Positions 50,048-58,140 of a stretch of 64,000 bases of DNA are shown piece after piece (position 1 is the stretch's first letter; every line of letters starts with the position of its first letter). The position numbers and the translations under genes were made by a program. The notes below the pieces were generated by a model. The model saw only the letters and a program-made list of their open reading frames with translations. It was not told the DNA's origin and did no database searches. The stretch is from Verrucomicrobiota bacterium (GTDB lineage: Bacteria; Verrucomicrobiota; Verrucomicrobiia; Opitutales; Opitutaceae), in assembly GCA_016871755.1 (NCBI GenBank), contig VHCJ01000010.1, positions 49,796 through 113,795 of the forward strand, read 5' to 3'.

Positions 50048-51175
50048 TCAGGGCGCGGAACCAGCCTGCCGCACCCGGTCGCCGGCCCGCATCCGGTCGA
50101 GGCTCTCGACCACGACGCGCTCACCTTCCGCGAGGCCGTCCAGTGCCTCCACTTCGTTGAGGCTGACGAATCCCGTCCGCACCGGGCGCAATTCAACCCG
50201 CCCATCGCGCACCACGTACACCTTGCCGTCGAAGAGCGCCCGGCGCGGGAAGATCAGCGCCTGCACCCGCTCGCCCACCACGATGCTGACTTCCCCGGTC
50301 AGCCCCGGCAGGAGCCGCTCCGCCGGGACATCGACTTCCAGGAACGCGACGTAGCGCTGCGTCGCCGCATCGGCCGTCGGGAGCAGCTTGGAGACCTGCG
50401 CGCCGAAACGCTCATCCCCGTAGCCGAGGAAGCGCACGGACGCTCGCTGGCCGATGCGCACGCCGGAGAAGTTCTCCTCGCTGATCTTTGCCTCCACCGT
50501 GCGACGGGTCGAAATGAGCGTCGCGATCGGCGACTCGCCGCCAATCAGGTCCCCGGGCCGGGCGAACACCTCCGTGATCACGCCGTCCGCCGGGGCGGTC
50601 ACCGTCATCTTCTCCCGCTGGCGCCGCCTCACCGCCAGTGCGTTCTCCAACTGCGCGATGGTGGCTTCGTTCGCCAGCGTCTCCAGCGCGAGGCGCTGCT
50701 CGATCGCCTTCACGTTGCGACGGGAGCGGTCCAGATCGATCGAGGAAGCCGTTCCCATCGTCACCGCCCGCTCCAGATTCGCGAGATCCACACGCGCGTT
50801 CTCCAGCTCGATTCGGGTCACCGAGCCCACCTCGACCCGGCGTCGAGCCGTCTGCAGGCCTTCCTCCGTCGAGGCGATCTCAAGATCGAGGTCCACGGTG
50901 TCCAGTTGGACGAGGAAGTCGCCCGCCTTCACCGCCGAACCGACGTCCAGCCCCGTCCGCGTGATCCTTCCCGGCACGGACGCCCGGACCGTGGCCACGA
51001 ACTCGGCGGCCACCGTCACGCTGCCCGTCACCGCATTGACCGCCTTGCCGCGTCGGACGGGCTCGGTCCTTACCTCCAAGCTCGAGTTCATCCACGCGAC
51101 GTAAGCGGCACCCACGAGCAGCAGCACCGCACCGATGGAGAGGACAGCGCGGGGAACGGAGGAACGCGGCTTCAT
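50048..51175 (-). CDS. Periplasmic adaptor (HlyD/MacA-type membrane fusion protein)
   Basis: 375 residues. An N-terminal anchor (AVLSIGAVLLLVGAAYVAW), the first lipoyl half (ASVPGRITRTGLDVGSAVKAGD), an alpha-hairpin (about 105-185), the second lipoyl half (VTAPADGVITEVFARPGDLIG), then beta-barrel and membrane-proximal domains. It bridges the inner-membrane ABC permease and the outer-membrane channel. It overlaps the channel gene by 4 bp. Confidence 0.93.
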   Translation of the reverse strand: MKPRSSVPRAVLSIGAVLLLVGAAYVAWMNSSLEVRTEPVRRGKAVNAVTGSVTVAAEFVATVRASVPGRITRTGLDVGSAVKAGDFLVQLDTVDLDLEIASTEEGLQTARRRVEVGSVTRIELENARVDLANLERAVTMGTASSIDLDRSRRNVKAIEQRLALETLANEATIAQLENALAVRRRQREKMTVTAPADGVITEVFARPGDLIGGESPIATLISTRRTVEAKISEENFSGVRIGQRASVRFLGYGDERFGAQVSKLLPTADAATQRYVAFLEVDVPAERLLPGLTGEVSIVVGERVQALIFPRRALFDGKVYVVRDGRVELRPVRTGFVSLNEVEALDGLAEGERVVVESLDRMRAGDRVRQAGSAP

Positions 51176-52563
51176 GGGCGGGATTCGGGAATTCGGGCCA
51201 GCAAGGGATCGCGGCCGATCACGGACAAAAACTCAGCGAGACGGCTGAGGTACTCAACCCGATTGGCAAAGGTGCGCACGAGAATGTCGTCCCGGGACAG
51301 GGCCACGGATGCCGCCTCGCGACGGGAGAGGTTTCCCCGAGCCACTTCCTCCTCCTGGAAACGCACCAGTCCGTCGAGCTGTCCCAGACGCCCTTCGCTC
51401 ACGGCGATCTGCCGCTGCGCGATCTCCAGCAACCGCGCCTGGTTGCGCGCTCGCTCCACCACCTCCGCCCGACGGGTTTCGCGCTCCCCTTCCAGCTGGC
51501 GCGTCCGCAACAGCGAAACCTTGCGCTGGGCGCGGGTCGCGTGCCCGTCGAAGAGCGTCCAGTTCAGGTTGATGCCGGCGTAAAAGGATTGGATGCGCGC
51601 GCGATCCGCCGGGCTGCCGGTGTAGCTGACCTCATCCTGCATCGCGCCGGTGACGATGTTGAATTTGGGCCGCAGGTTGACGTTGATGATGCGGTAGTTG
51701 AGGCGCTCCTGTTCCAGCTGGAGGTTCAGTGCGCCGAGCCGGAAATCACCGCCCGCATCCCGATCTCCCTCGAAGCGCGCGAGGAGGGCGCCCGGTCCGC
51801 CGGGGACCGGCGGCAAGGGGGGGATCACGTCGGGAATGTCCTCCGGGGCCAGAGGCGGGATGCCGGCGAGCCGTTCGAGGGCCGCCCGGTTGAACCGCAT
51901 CGCCTCCGCACCGCGTTCCAGCTCGAGACGCGCGTCCTCCAACCGCAACTGCGCCCCAAGCAACTCGGCATTCGGGGCCGCGCCCGAGGCAATCCGCGAC
52001 TCCATCGCGCGCAGGTCCTCCTCGGCGAGTTGCACCATGGTCTGGATCCGCTTCAGCCCGGCCTTCTCGACGACGAGGCGGAGGAAGACCTGCCGGAGGT
52101 CCAGCACGAGCACCCGCATCGCCTCCGCCTGATTTCTGTCCGCAATCAGCGAGGCGATCTGCGCGACCCGCAAGCCGTCGCGCAGCGCTCCCCAATGGTA
52201 AAGCGGCTGCGTCAGACCGAAATTGTACGTCAGCTTCTCGGCCGGAAAGGAGCCGGGGCGATCGAGCCTCCGCTCCTGCGCCGCGCTGTAGGTCCCGCCG
52301 CCGCCTACGTAGGGAAGAAGACGGGCACGGGCTACGTCCTCCATCTGCTCCGCCATCAAAACGTCGACCGAGGCCCGGATCGCCTGGGGGGATTGCTGCA
52401 ACGCGGAGGCGAGAATGCGGTCCAGTGTGGGGAAGAGTTGCTCCGGCAGCACGATCCCCGCCGCCGGGGGCGCCCGCTCTCCGGCCGGCGCCGCCAATGC
52501 CGCCGCGGTGGCGGTGACGAAGACGGCGAAAAGGAAGATAAGGGCTTTCGAGGAAGAAACCAC
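51172..52563 (-). CDS. Outer-membrane channel protein, TolC family
   Basis: 463 residues from a GTG at 52563 (VSSSKALIFLFAVFV...), giving a signal peptide ending near AALAAPAG. Two OEP repeats follow (about 45-220 and 250-440) with typical helix stretches (LRQVFLRLVVEKAGLKRIQT, LAEEDLRAMESRIASGAAPN, RKVSLLRTRQLEGERETRRA) and a Trp-rich beta segment (NLNWTLFDG). It is the exit duct of the tripartite pump coded by the next three genes. The substrate is unknown. Confidence 0.92.
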   Translation of the reverse strand: MVSSSKALIFLFAVFVTATAAALAAPAGERAPPAAGIVLPEQLFPTLDRILASALQQSPQAIRASVDVLMAEQMEDVARARLLPYVGGGGTYSAAQERRLDRPGSFPAEKLTYNFGLTQPLYHWGALRDGLRVAQIASLIADRNQAEAMRVLVLDLRQVFLRLVVEKAGLKRIQTMVQLAEEDLRAMESRIASGAAPNAELLGAQLRLEDARLELERGAEAMRFNRAALERLAGIPPLAPEDIPDVIPPLPPVPGGPGALLARFEGDRDAGGDFRLGALNLQLEQERLNYRIINVNLRPKFNIVTGAMQDEVSYTGSPADRARIQSFYAGINLNWTLFDGHATRAQRKVSLLRTRQLEGERETRRAEVVERARNQARLLEIAQRQIAVSEGRLGQLDGLVRFQEEEVARGNLSRREAASVALSRDDILVRTFANRVEYLSRLAEFLSVIGRDPLLARIPESRP

Positions 52564-52670
52564 CGCCACGGCAAATGTTGGGCCAGCCCGGAGACCGCTG
52601 CAGCGGGCGCACGTTTGCAACACAGAAAGCGGGCGCGCCAACAGACGTTCCGTGCGGTCCCCGGAGCGCG

Positions 52671-54263
52671 TCATGGTCGACCTCCCGAAGCCACCGGTTC
52701 GATGACCACATCGTAGAGCGCAAGCGCGAGGTCGCGATCGTCGCCTTTCCCCGGCGCTCGAGGGGGAATGGTGGCAGCGAACTCCCACACCACCGAGGCC
52801 GCCGCAGGCACTTGCAGGGAGGAGGTCGCGAAGGGCTCCCGCTTCACGCCAAGCGGCCCGCGCCAGCGCTCTTCGCCAGCCACGCGCAGCACCATCTCCC
52901 CTTCACCCATCCCGCGCGCCTCACCGCGAAGGCGCAGCGCGACGGGGCGGTCGCCGGGATTCTCGACGCGGAGCGTTCCAACCGCTCCCGTCCACCGCCA
53001 GGTGCGGCCGTCGCCCGTCTCCGCCGGGTACCAACCCTCACCTCGGACCACGCGCACCGCCGTCGTGTCCACCCGGAAAAATTCTCCGTGAGGCGCCGCC
53101 AACTGCGTCAGCCCGAGGGGCACCGCGAGGTTCCCTGCCAGCAGGAGGGGCAGCCACCGTCCGCCGCGGGGAACCAACACATTGAATGCAAGGGCGAGGG
53201 GCAGCAGCACGCGCGGGTACGCCCCCGGAAAGCCTTCCCACACGGGCTGCGACACGAACATCAGGAGCACCGCAAAGGGCGCCGCCGCCCGCCACCATGC
53301 CATCGCCGGCTGCCACCAGAGGGCGAGAAACAGGAATTGCACGACCGTGCCAAGGAGCGCCGCCAGCCCGAGCACTTCCGGAGCCCGCACTCCGTTCGCC
53401 ACCAGATCACCCCCGAGTTCGCGCGCCTTCTCCACCAAGCCAGTCAAGGGCCAGGAAAAGTTGCCGTCCCCGGCGTCGGCCACCGGGCCAAAGCGCGCCG
53501 AAACGTACAGCATCCACACGCCAAGGGGCGCCACCACCCACGCTCCTTTCACCACCAGACCCGCCCATCCACGCCAGTCCCGCGGCCACGGCGCAACCAG
53601 GACGGCCGACGACAGGACGCTGGTCTCCTTCGTCAGCGCCGCCAGCGCCAGCCACGCGACCCCACGCCGCGGCCACCCGCACTCCACCGCCCGCACCGCA
53701 AGCGCCGTCAGGAGCAGCGCCGGACCATCCAAGAGCGCATGGCGCACGCTCAGGCAGACTCCCGCCGAGAAGAGGAAGCCCGCCCACCGGAGAAAATTCT
53801 GCCAGCCGTCGGCGGGGAACCACGCCAGCAAGATCCACGCGAAGCCAAGCCAGCAGACCGCGTTCGCCACCGCGTAGGCCTGCAGGATCCACCCCGGCTG
53901 TCCCAGCCCCGCCAGCCATGCCAGCCAAGGCACCGCGACCCGGCGCGCCCGGTAGTGCGGGTTGTCCAAGGCCAGGTCCAAGGCAGGCTCCCGGAGCAGC
54001 GGGTGCAGCGCGATCTGCGCGTAGTAGGTGCCGTCGTACCCATACGAATCCTCATGGACGTAATGCGGCGTCGCGCGAAGCATCGGTACCGCGGCGGGCG
54101 CCACCCGGTCTCCCACCGAAATCAGTCGGGTGAAACCGAACCCGGGGTCGTGGAACCGCGCAAAGGCGAGCAGGAAGGCCGCCACCGCGGCAAGGTAAAG
54201 CGCGCGCCACCCCCAGCGTCTCGGCGATGTGACCGCCCTTGGGTCTGCGACCGGTGGATTCAC
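52671..54263 (-). CDS. Multi-pass membrane protein, glycosyltransferase-like, with C-terminal beta domain
   Basis: 530 residues from a GTG at 54263 that overlaps the upstream stop (GTGA). About ten membrane helices in residues 15-380, with a periplasmic loop bearing DSYGYDGTYYAQIALHPLL (an Asp-rich loop as in GT-C enzymes) and LDNPHYRARRVAVPWLAWL. A soluble beta-rich C-terminus (about 400-530) follows. GT-C proteins transfer sugars from polyprenyl-phosphate donors; activity here is inference. It is coupled to a second GT-C-like gene. Confidence 0.72.
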   Translation of the reverse strand: MNPPVADPRAVTSPRRWGWRALYLAAVAAFLLAFARFHDPGFGFTRLISVGDRVAPAAVPMLRATPHYVHEDSYGYDGTYYAQIALHPLLREPALDLALDNPHYRARRVAVPWLAWLAGLGQPGWILQAYAVANAVCWLGFAWILLAWFPADGWQNFLRWAGFLFSAGVCLSVRHALLDGPALLLTALAVRAVECGWPRRGVAWLALAALTKETSVLSSAVLVAPWPRDWRGWAGLVVKGAWVVAPLGVWMLYVSARFGPVADAGDGNFSWPLTGLVEKARELGGDLVANGVRAPEVLGLAALLGTVVQFLFLALWWQPAMAWWRAAAPFAVLLMFVSQPVWEGFPGAYPRVLLPLALAFNVLVPRGGRWLPLLLAGNLAVPLGLTQLAAPHGEFFRVDTTAVRVVRGEGWYPAETGDGRTWRWTGAVGTLRVENPGDRPVALRLRGEARGMGEGEMVLRVAGEERWRGPLGVKREPFATSSLQVPAAASVVWEFAATIPPRAPGKGDDRDLALALYDVVIEPVASGGRP

Positions 54264-55837
54264 GCGTCCGGCTCCACCCGCCACAGTTGCAGCCCTCCCC
54301 AATTCCGCACCGCAACCCATCGCCCCACTCCGAGACGCTCCTGCGCCGACGGGCGTTCGGCCTCGAACACCAACGCAAAGACCGGCCGTCCCGCCGCGTG
54401 CAGACGGCGGACGATCTCCGGGCCCGCGCCGGGCCGGAGGTCATCAAAGCGGAGAGTCGACATGGGGGAGTAGTAGTAGAGCGCGCCCGAGGCCGCAAAG
54501 CTGGAGACGACCGCCTGAGGAGGTAGGTTTCCCGCCACCCAACGTCCGGCATCGCGGTAGACTCGCTCGGCCGGACCGATCGCCGTCAAGTGCAGGCGCG
54601 GCACCCACAGCCAAGACAGGGCGACAGCCCAGAGCGCGAGGGTCAAGGCTCCGGCCATCCCCCACCGCATCGGACCTTTCCCTTCCGTCCGCTCCACCAG
54701 CGCCTGTGCGCCGAGCAATGCCGCCAACACCAGCGCCGGAAAGGCCGGAAGCAGGAAACGCAGGCACCACCACACTTCGTGCGTCACCGGGTACGTCGCG
54801 TAGAATCCCGCCACTGTCACCACCCAGACGATCAAGCCGAGCATCCGCCGCCGGCGTTCCGGCTCCCGCAGGAAGAAAACCCCGACTACAGGCAGCACGC
54901 CCACCACGCCCGGCAACACCCGCGGCAGCCACTCCGCGTACGAGCGCACCGTGATGCCAATCCACTCGGGACCCAGCGCCGCGAGGATGTTGCCATATCC
55001 GGTCGCCAAGGGGTGCCCATACAACGCGCCCTGATAAGCACCGAGCGCCAGCGCACCGGGCAGTCCGCCAAGCGCGGCTCCCAGCCAGCCGCGCCAGCAC
55101 CCGAGGATCAGAACCAAGGCCGGAATGATGAGCGCACTGGTCGGCCGGATCGCCACCGCCACTCCGCAGGTCATCGACCATCCGAGGGAGGCCCCGCCCG
55201 AGCTGCACCCCGCCTCCCTCCGCGTCGCCCGTAACGCCGCCGAAAGCGCCCCAAGACTCCACACCGCGGCCGGGAGGTCGCTGAGCGGCTGGAGCGCCCC
55301 GAACAGCGTCACCGGGCTGGCCATCAGGACAACTGCCCCCGCCCACGCCAGCGGCCGGGAGACACCGAGTTCCCGGGCTGCGCGCACCATCAGCAGGGGC
55401 AGCAGCGCCGCCAGCGCCAAACTCACCACCCACGGTCCCCCGTTCCAGCCAAACACCACGGCCGCCAGCGCGAACTGCAGCGGCAGACCCGGCGGATACG
55501 TGGGCACTGCCTCCCCCTCGCGACGCCCCAGGGTGAAGCCGAGGGGCATGAACTCGTTTGGGCGCGCCACTCCTCGCACCTCCTCAGGAAGCCGGAGGTC
55601 CGTCGACGCGCGTCCGGCCGCGAGCAGGCGCGCGCCATTGAGGTAACCCGACGAATCTGCTCCGCCCGCCACCACCTCGAAACGGCTCCCGATCGCCCCC
55701 ACCCACGCGATCCAGACGCACAGCGCCGCCGCCGCCGCGAGCGCCCACCCGCGACGCCGAACGCCCCACGCACTCCACGTTTCCCGAAATGCGCTCACGT
55801 CAGCGGCTCGCCGAGTTTCTCGGTGGGCCAACGACAT
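54260..55837 (-). CDS. GT-C-type membrane glycosyltransferase-like protein
   Basis: 525 residues from the ATG at 55837. About ten to twelve membrane helices. The first periplasmic loop contains GGADSSGYLNGARLLAAGRA with the acidic motif typical of PMT/GT39-like enzymes, and PTYPPGLPLQFALA follows. A C-terminal soluble domain (about 430-525) carries VYRDAGRWVAGNLPPQAVV and YYYSPMSTLRFDDLR. It may glycosylate cell-surface material. It lies at the edge of the mobile region, 52 bp from the cut recombinase gene on the other strand. Confidence 0.75.
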   Translation of the reverse strand: MSLAHRETRRAADVSAFRETWSAWGVRRRGWALAAAAALCVWIAWVGAIGSRFEVVAGGADSSGYLNGARLLAAGRASTDLRLPEEVRGVARPNEFMPLGFTLGRREGEAVPTYPPGLPLQFALAAVVFGWNGGPWVVSLALAALLPLLMVRAARELGVSRPLAWAGAVVLMASPVTLFGALQPLSDLPAAVWSLGALSAALRATRREAGCSSGGASLGWSMTCGVAVAIRPTSALIIPALVLILGCWRGWLGAALGGLPGALALGAYQGALYGHPLATGYGNILAALGPEWIGITVRSYAEWLPRVLPGVVGVLPVVGVFFLREPERRRRMLGLIVWVVTVAGFYATYPVTHEVWWCLRFLLPAFPALVLAALLGAQALVERTEGKGPMRWGMAGALTLALWAVALSWLWVPRLHLTAIGPAERVYRDAGRWVAGNLPPQAVVSSFAASGALYYYSPMSTLRFDDLRPGAGPEIVRRLHAAGRPVFALVFEAERPSAQERLGVGRWVAVRNWGGLQLWRVEPDA

Positions 55838-55889
55838 GCGCAGCTTCGCCGGGTCTGCATGACACGCGGTTGACAACCCAACCGAAGTC

Positions 55890-56075
55890 ATGAGCCAACC
55901 CATCGTCCTCACCAACGGACAACACGAAATCAAAATCTACACGGTCCCGAATCGCGGCCGCGCGGTTTTTCAACTCTCGTTCTACGAAGGCGGTCATCGT
56001 CAGCGCCAAACTTACGGCAAGCTGTGCGACGCGCGCCGCGAAGCCAAGGTCGTTCTCACACTCACGGGCGCATGA
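55890..56075 (+). pseudogene. N-terminal fragment of a tyrosine recombinase (phage-type integrase)
   Basis: 61 residues (starting SQPIVLTNGQHEIKIY) that match the start of phage-type integrases: a beta-sheet segment (AVFQLSFYEGGHRQRQTYG) followed by DARREAKVVL. The core-binding and catalytic domains are missing, as the frame stops at 56073-56075 after LTLTGA. A cluster of TTCGAG motifs begins four bases later. The gene was probably cut when the adjacent IS91-like element arrived, or is a decayed part of that element, since some IS91 relatives carry an integrase gene upstream. Confidence 0.6.
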
Positions 56076-56078
56076 ACC

Positions 56079-56158
56079 GTTCGAGCTTCATTCGAGCTGA
56101 TCTTTGTGTCCGACGTAGCAAGACACTGGAAGCTCGAACAACCTCGAATGTCCTCGAA
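56079..56158. repeat. Phased TTCGAG / CTCGAA array in inverted arrangement
   Basis: TTCGAG at 56080 and 56091 (11 bp apart), then CTCGAA at 56133, 56143 and 56153 (10 bp apart). The outer copies lie in a perfect 11-bp inverted repeat (56079-56089 with 56129-56139). Spacing near one helical turn suggests a protein-binding array on one DNA face, such as the transposase or recombinase binding site. Confidence 0.6.
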
Positions 56159-56322
56159 CCCGGCGACGCAAAGGCACGCCCACAGGGAACTGGGAGTGGG
56201 CGGGCGTCGAACGGAAGTCTTCCGATCGACAGGAACAGTCAGGGACTTTGCTTACCCCATAATTTGGGTATAGCGCGCTCTTGGCCGCAGCGGCGTCACG
56301 CGCAGGGTAATCGGCCCGCCAG

Positions 56323-57873
56323 ATGGTGTGCATCCGCTACCGCCCCCGCCAGCCCCGCGCTTCGCCGGTCTGGCAGATTCTCCACGACCACGCCGCCAAA
56401 GTGCCCGGCCTTTCCCCCGAAGCCGCCGCGGCCATCGCCGCCTTCCTCGACTGCGGCGACCTTCACGCTGGCTTCACCCGCCTGCACTGCCCCGACTGCG
56501 GTCACGAATTCCTTTGCCCGTTTTCCTGCAAGCAACGCGGGCTCTGCGCCTCGTGCCACCAGCGCCGCACCCTCATCGAAGGCGCCTTCATCGCCGATGA
56601 GATCTGCGCCCCAGTGCCGCACCGGCACCTCGTGCTCACCATCCCGCGGCTGATCCGCAACACCTTCAAGTTCAACCGCGCCCTGCTCGGCGAACTCCAC
56701 CACGCCGCCCACTCCGCGATCGCCACCTGGCTCCGCCAACGCACCGGCCAGGCCGAAGGCCAGCCGGGCCTCGTCGTCGCCGTCCAGACTTTTGGCGACT
56801 TTCTGTTCCGGCACCCCCACGTGCACGTGCTGGCGGCCGCCGGCGTGTTCTCCCCCAGCGGCGATTTCCACCTTGCCCCGCCCGGCGGCTGGCAAGAACT
56901 CGCCGAACTCTGGCGCCACACCGTCCTGCGCCGCCTGCGCGATGCCGGCGCCCTCACCGACTGGCAGATCGCCAAACTCAAGAACTGGCGCCACAGCGGC
57001 TTTTCCGTCGATGCCGGCGAAGCCCCCCTCGCCGCCGACGATGCCGCCGGCCGCCGCCGCCTCGCGGAGTATCTCCTGCGCGCCCCGTTCTCCCTCGAGA
57101 AGATCACCTACAACCCCGCAGCCGGCAGCGTGCTTTACCGCTCCGAGCGCCACTGGCGCACCAAGCGCAACTTCGAGGTCTTTTCCGCCTCCCAGTTCAT
57201 CGCCGCGCTGCTGGACCAAATCCCGCCGAAGGGGGTGCCGCAGGTCCGCTATTACGGCTGGTACAGCAATCGATCCCGTGGCCTGCGACAACGGACCGCC
57301 GGCGCCGCGGCGGGCAAGATTCATCCTCCACCGGCCCGCCCCCGGCGCCGCCGCACGGCCTGGCGGGAGTTGATCCAGCAAGTCTGGGGTGCGAACCCGC
57401 TCAAGTGCCCGCTCTGCTCGGGTCTCTTGCAGCCGATCGCGGTCGTCGAGACCAGGGCCGAGATCGCGGCCGTCCTCGCGCCGCTCGGCCTGGCCCGACC
57501 CCACGAGCGCCCCTTTGCGCTTGGTCCGCCCCGCCCGGAGGTCGCCGTCCTGATCGACGCCGCGACGGGCGAGTGTCACGCCCTCGACCCGCCGGATTTC
57601 CCGCCCGGGCTGCCGTATCCAAAGCCACGTGACGAGCCGATCCGGTTCCGCGCGGAGGTGATGGAGCCGGGCGAGGACTTCGACCAGACGGGTTTCGAAC
57701 TGCCCGCGGCACCGCAGGTCGCGCCGGCGGACTCCGGGCAGGGCGAACTGTTCGGTGACGAGTTCTCCCAGTCTGATGCGCCCGACGGCGAGCCGGTCTT
57801 CTGGAGCGCGAGCGGCGGGCAGGCCTTCCCGGACGACGATTTCGTTCAAGCCGACGCGGCGGAAAGAGTTTGA
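56323..57873 (+). CDS. IS91-family HUH transposase
   Basis: 516 residues. An N-terminal zinc ribbon (CPDCGHEFLC, then CKQRGLCASCH, about 56-79) is followed by the rolling-circle domain: HUH motif HPHVHVL (His166/His168) and the tyrosine motif VRYYGWYSNRSRG (Tyr310, 311 and 314). A second Cys pair (CPLCSG, near 364) and an acidic C-terminal tail complete it. The frame has no internal stop, so it may be active. The enzyme nicks and joins single strands at the element ends. Neighbouring genes are truncated, fitting recent mobility. Confidence 0.93.
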   Translation: MVCIRYRPRQPRASPVWQILHDHAAKVPGLSPEAAAAIAAFLDCGDLHAGFTRLHCPDCGHEFLCPFSCKQRGLCASCHQRRTLIEGAFIADEICAPVPHRHLVLTIPRLIRNTFKFNRALLGELHHAAHSAIATWLRQRTGQAEGQPGLVVAVQTFGDFLFRHPHVHVLAAAGVFSPSGDFHLAPPGGWQELAELWRHTVLRRLRDAGALTDWQIAKLKNWRHSGFSVDAGEAPLAADDAAGRRRLAEYLLRAPFSLEKITYNPAAGSVLYRSERHWRTKRNFEVFSASQFIAALLDQIPPKGVPQVRYYGWYSNRSRGLRQRTAGAAAGKIHPPPARPRRRRTAWRELIQQVWGANPLKCPLCSGLLQPIAVVETRAEIAAVLAPLGLARPHERPFALGPPRPEVAVLIDAATGECHALDPPDFPPGLPYPKPRDEPIRFRAEVMEPGEDFDQTGFELPAAPQVAPADSGQGELFGDEFSQSDAPDGEPVFWSASGGQAFPDDDFVQADAAERV

Positions 57874-58095
57874 AGGCTTGCGGCTTGACCGCGAGCCGGG
57901 CGGAGCTTTGCCTCTGCGCATCGTGAGGTTTGCGAGCAACCCGTTCCAGGCGCCTGTTGCGCCCAACGTTCCGGCCCATTTTCGGCGGGCGCATCTCGTC
58001 GCTCCGCGAGGACTGCCGTCACCCGTCGCGAAAAGCCTCTTTTCGGTGTGGGGGGCTAAGGGGGCCGCCTTGGTTTTTCCTCCGCCCCTCCCCCT

Positions 58096-58140
58096 AACCC
58101 CCACCCGACCCAACCCCAGCAAAATCCGGTTTCCTTCCAG
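58096..58140 (+). repeat. 45-bp repeat, copy 1 (right edge of the IS91-like element)
   Basis: Identical over 45 bp to copies at 60101 and 63796; two further bases to the left match copy 2. The C-rich half has four C-tracts (5, 3, 3, 4), so the minus strand carries GGGGTTGGGTCGGGTGGGGG, a canonical G-quadruplex motif. To the left lies a G-rich stretch (58052-58066) that could pair imperfectly with the C-tracts. Coding sequence of the next gene begins directly at 58141. Confidence 0.95.

Larger units (their letters stand above)
56076..58140 (+). mobile_element. IS91-family-like element (left end uncertain, right end at the 45-bp repeat)
   Basis: Holds one HUH transposase gene (56323-57873). 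Upstream is a 247-bp non-coding stretch with phased TTCGAG/CTCGAA motifs and an AT-rich patch near 56254-56272. Downstream are 267 bp ending in the first 45-bp repeat. IS91 elements move by rolling-circle replication from one end and lack terminal inverted repeats, which fits. No target duplication is expected or seen. The left boundary may lie anywhere between about 55840 and 56300. The usual IS91 tetranucleotide target (GTTC or CTTG) does not directly follow the repeat. Confidence 0.65.

Noticed and set aside
55870..55893. TTGACA as a promoter for the integrase fragment
   Set aside because: The matching -10 would fall inside the coding start and no TATAAT-like hexamer is there.
56296..58122. 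Leftward open frame of about 600 codons opposite the transposase
   Set aside because: The forward frame has zinc, HUH and Tyr motifs; the reverse has only Arg/Gly/Ala-rich sequence.
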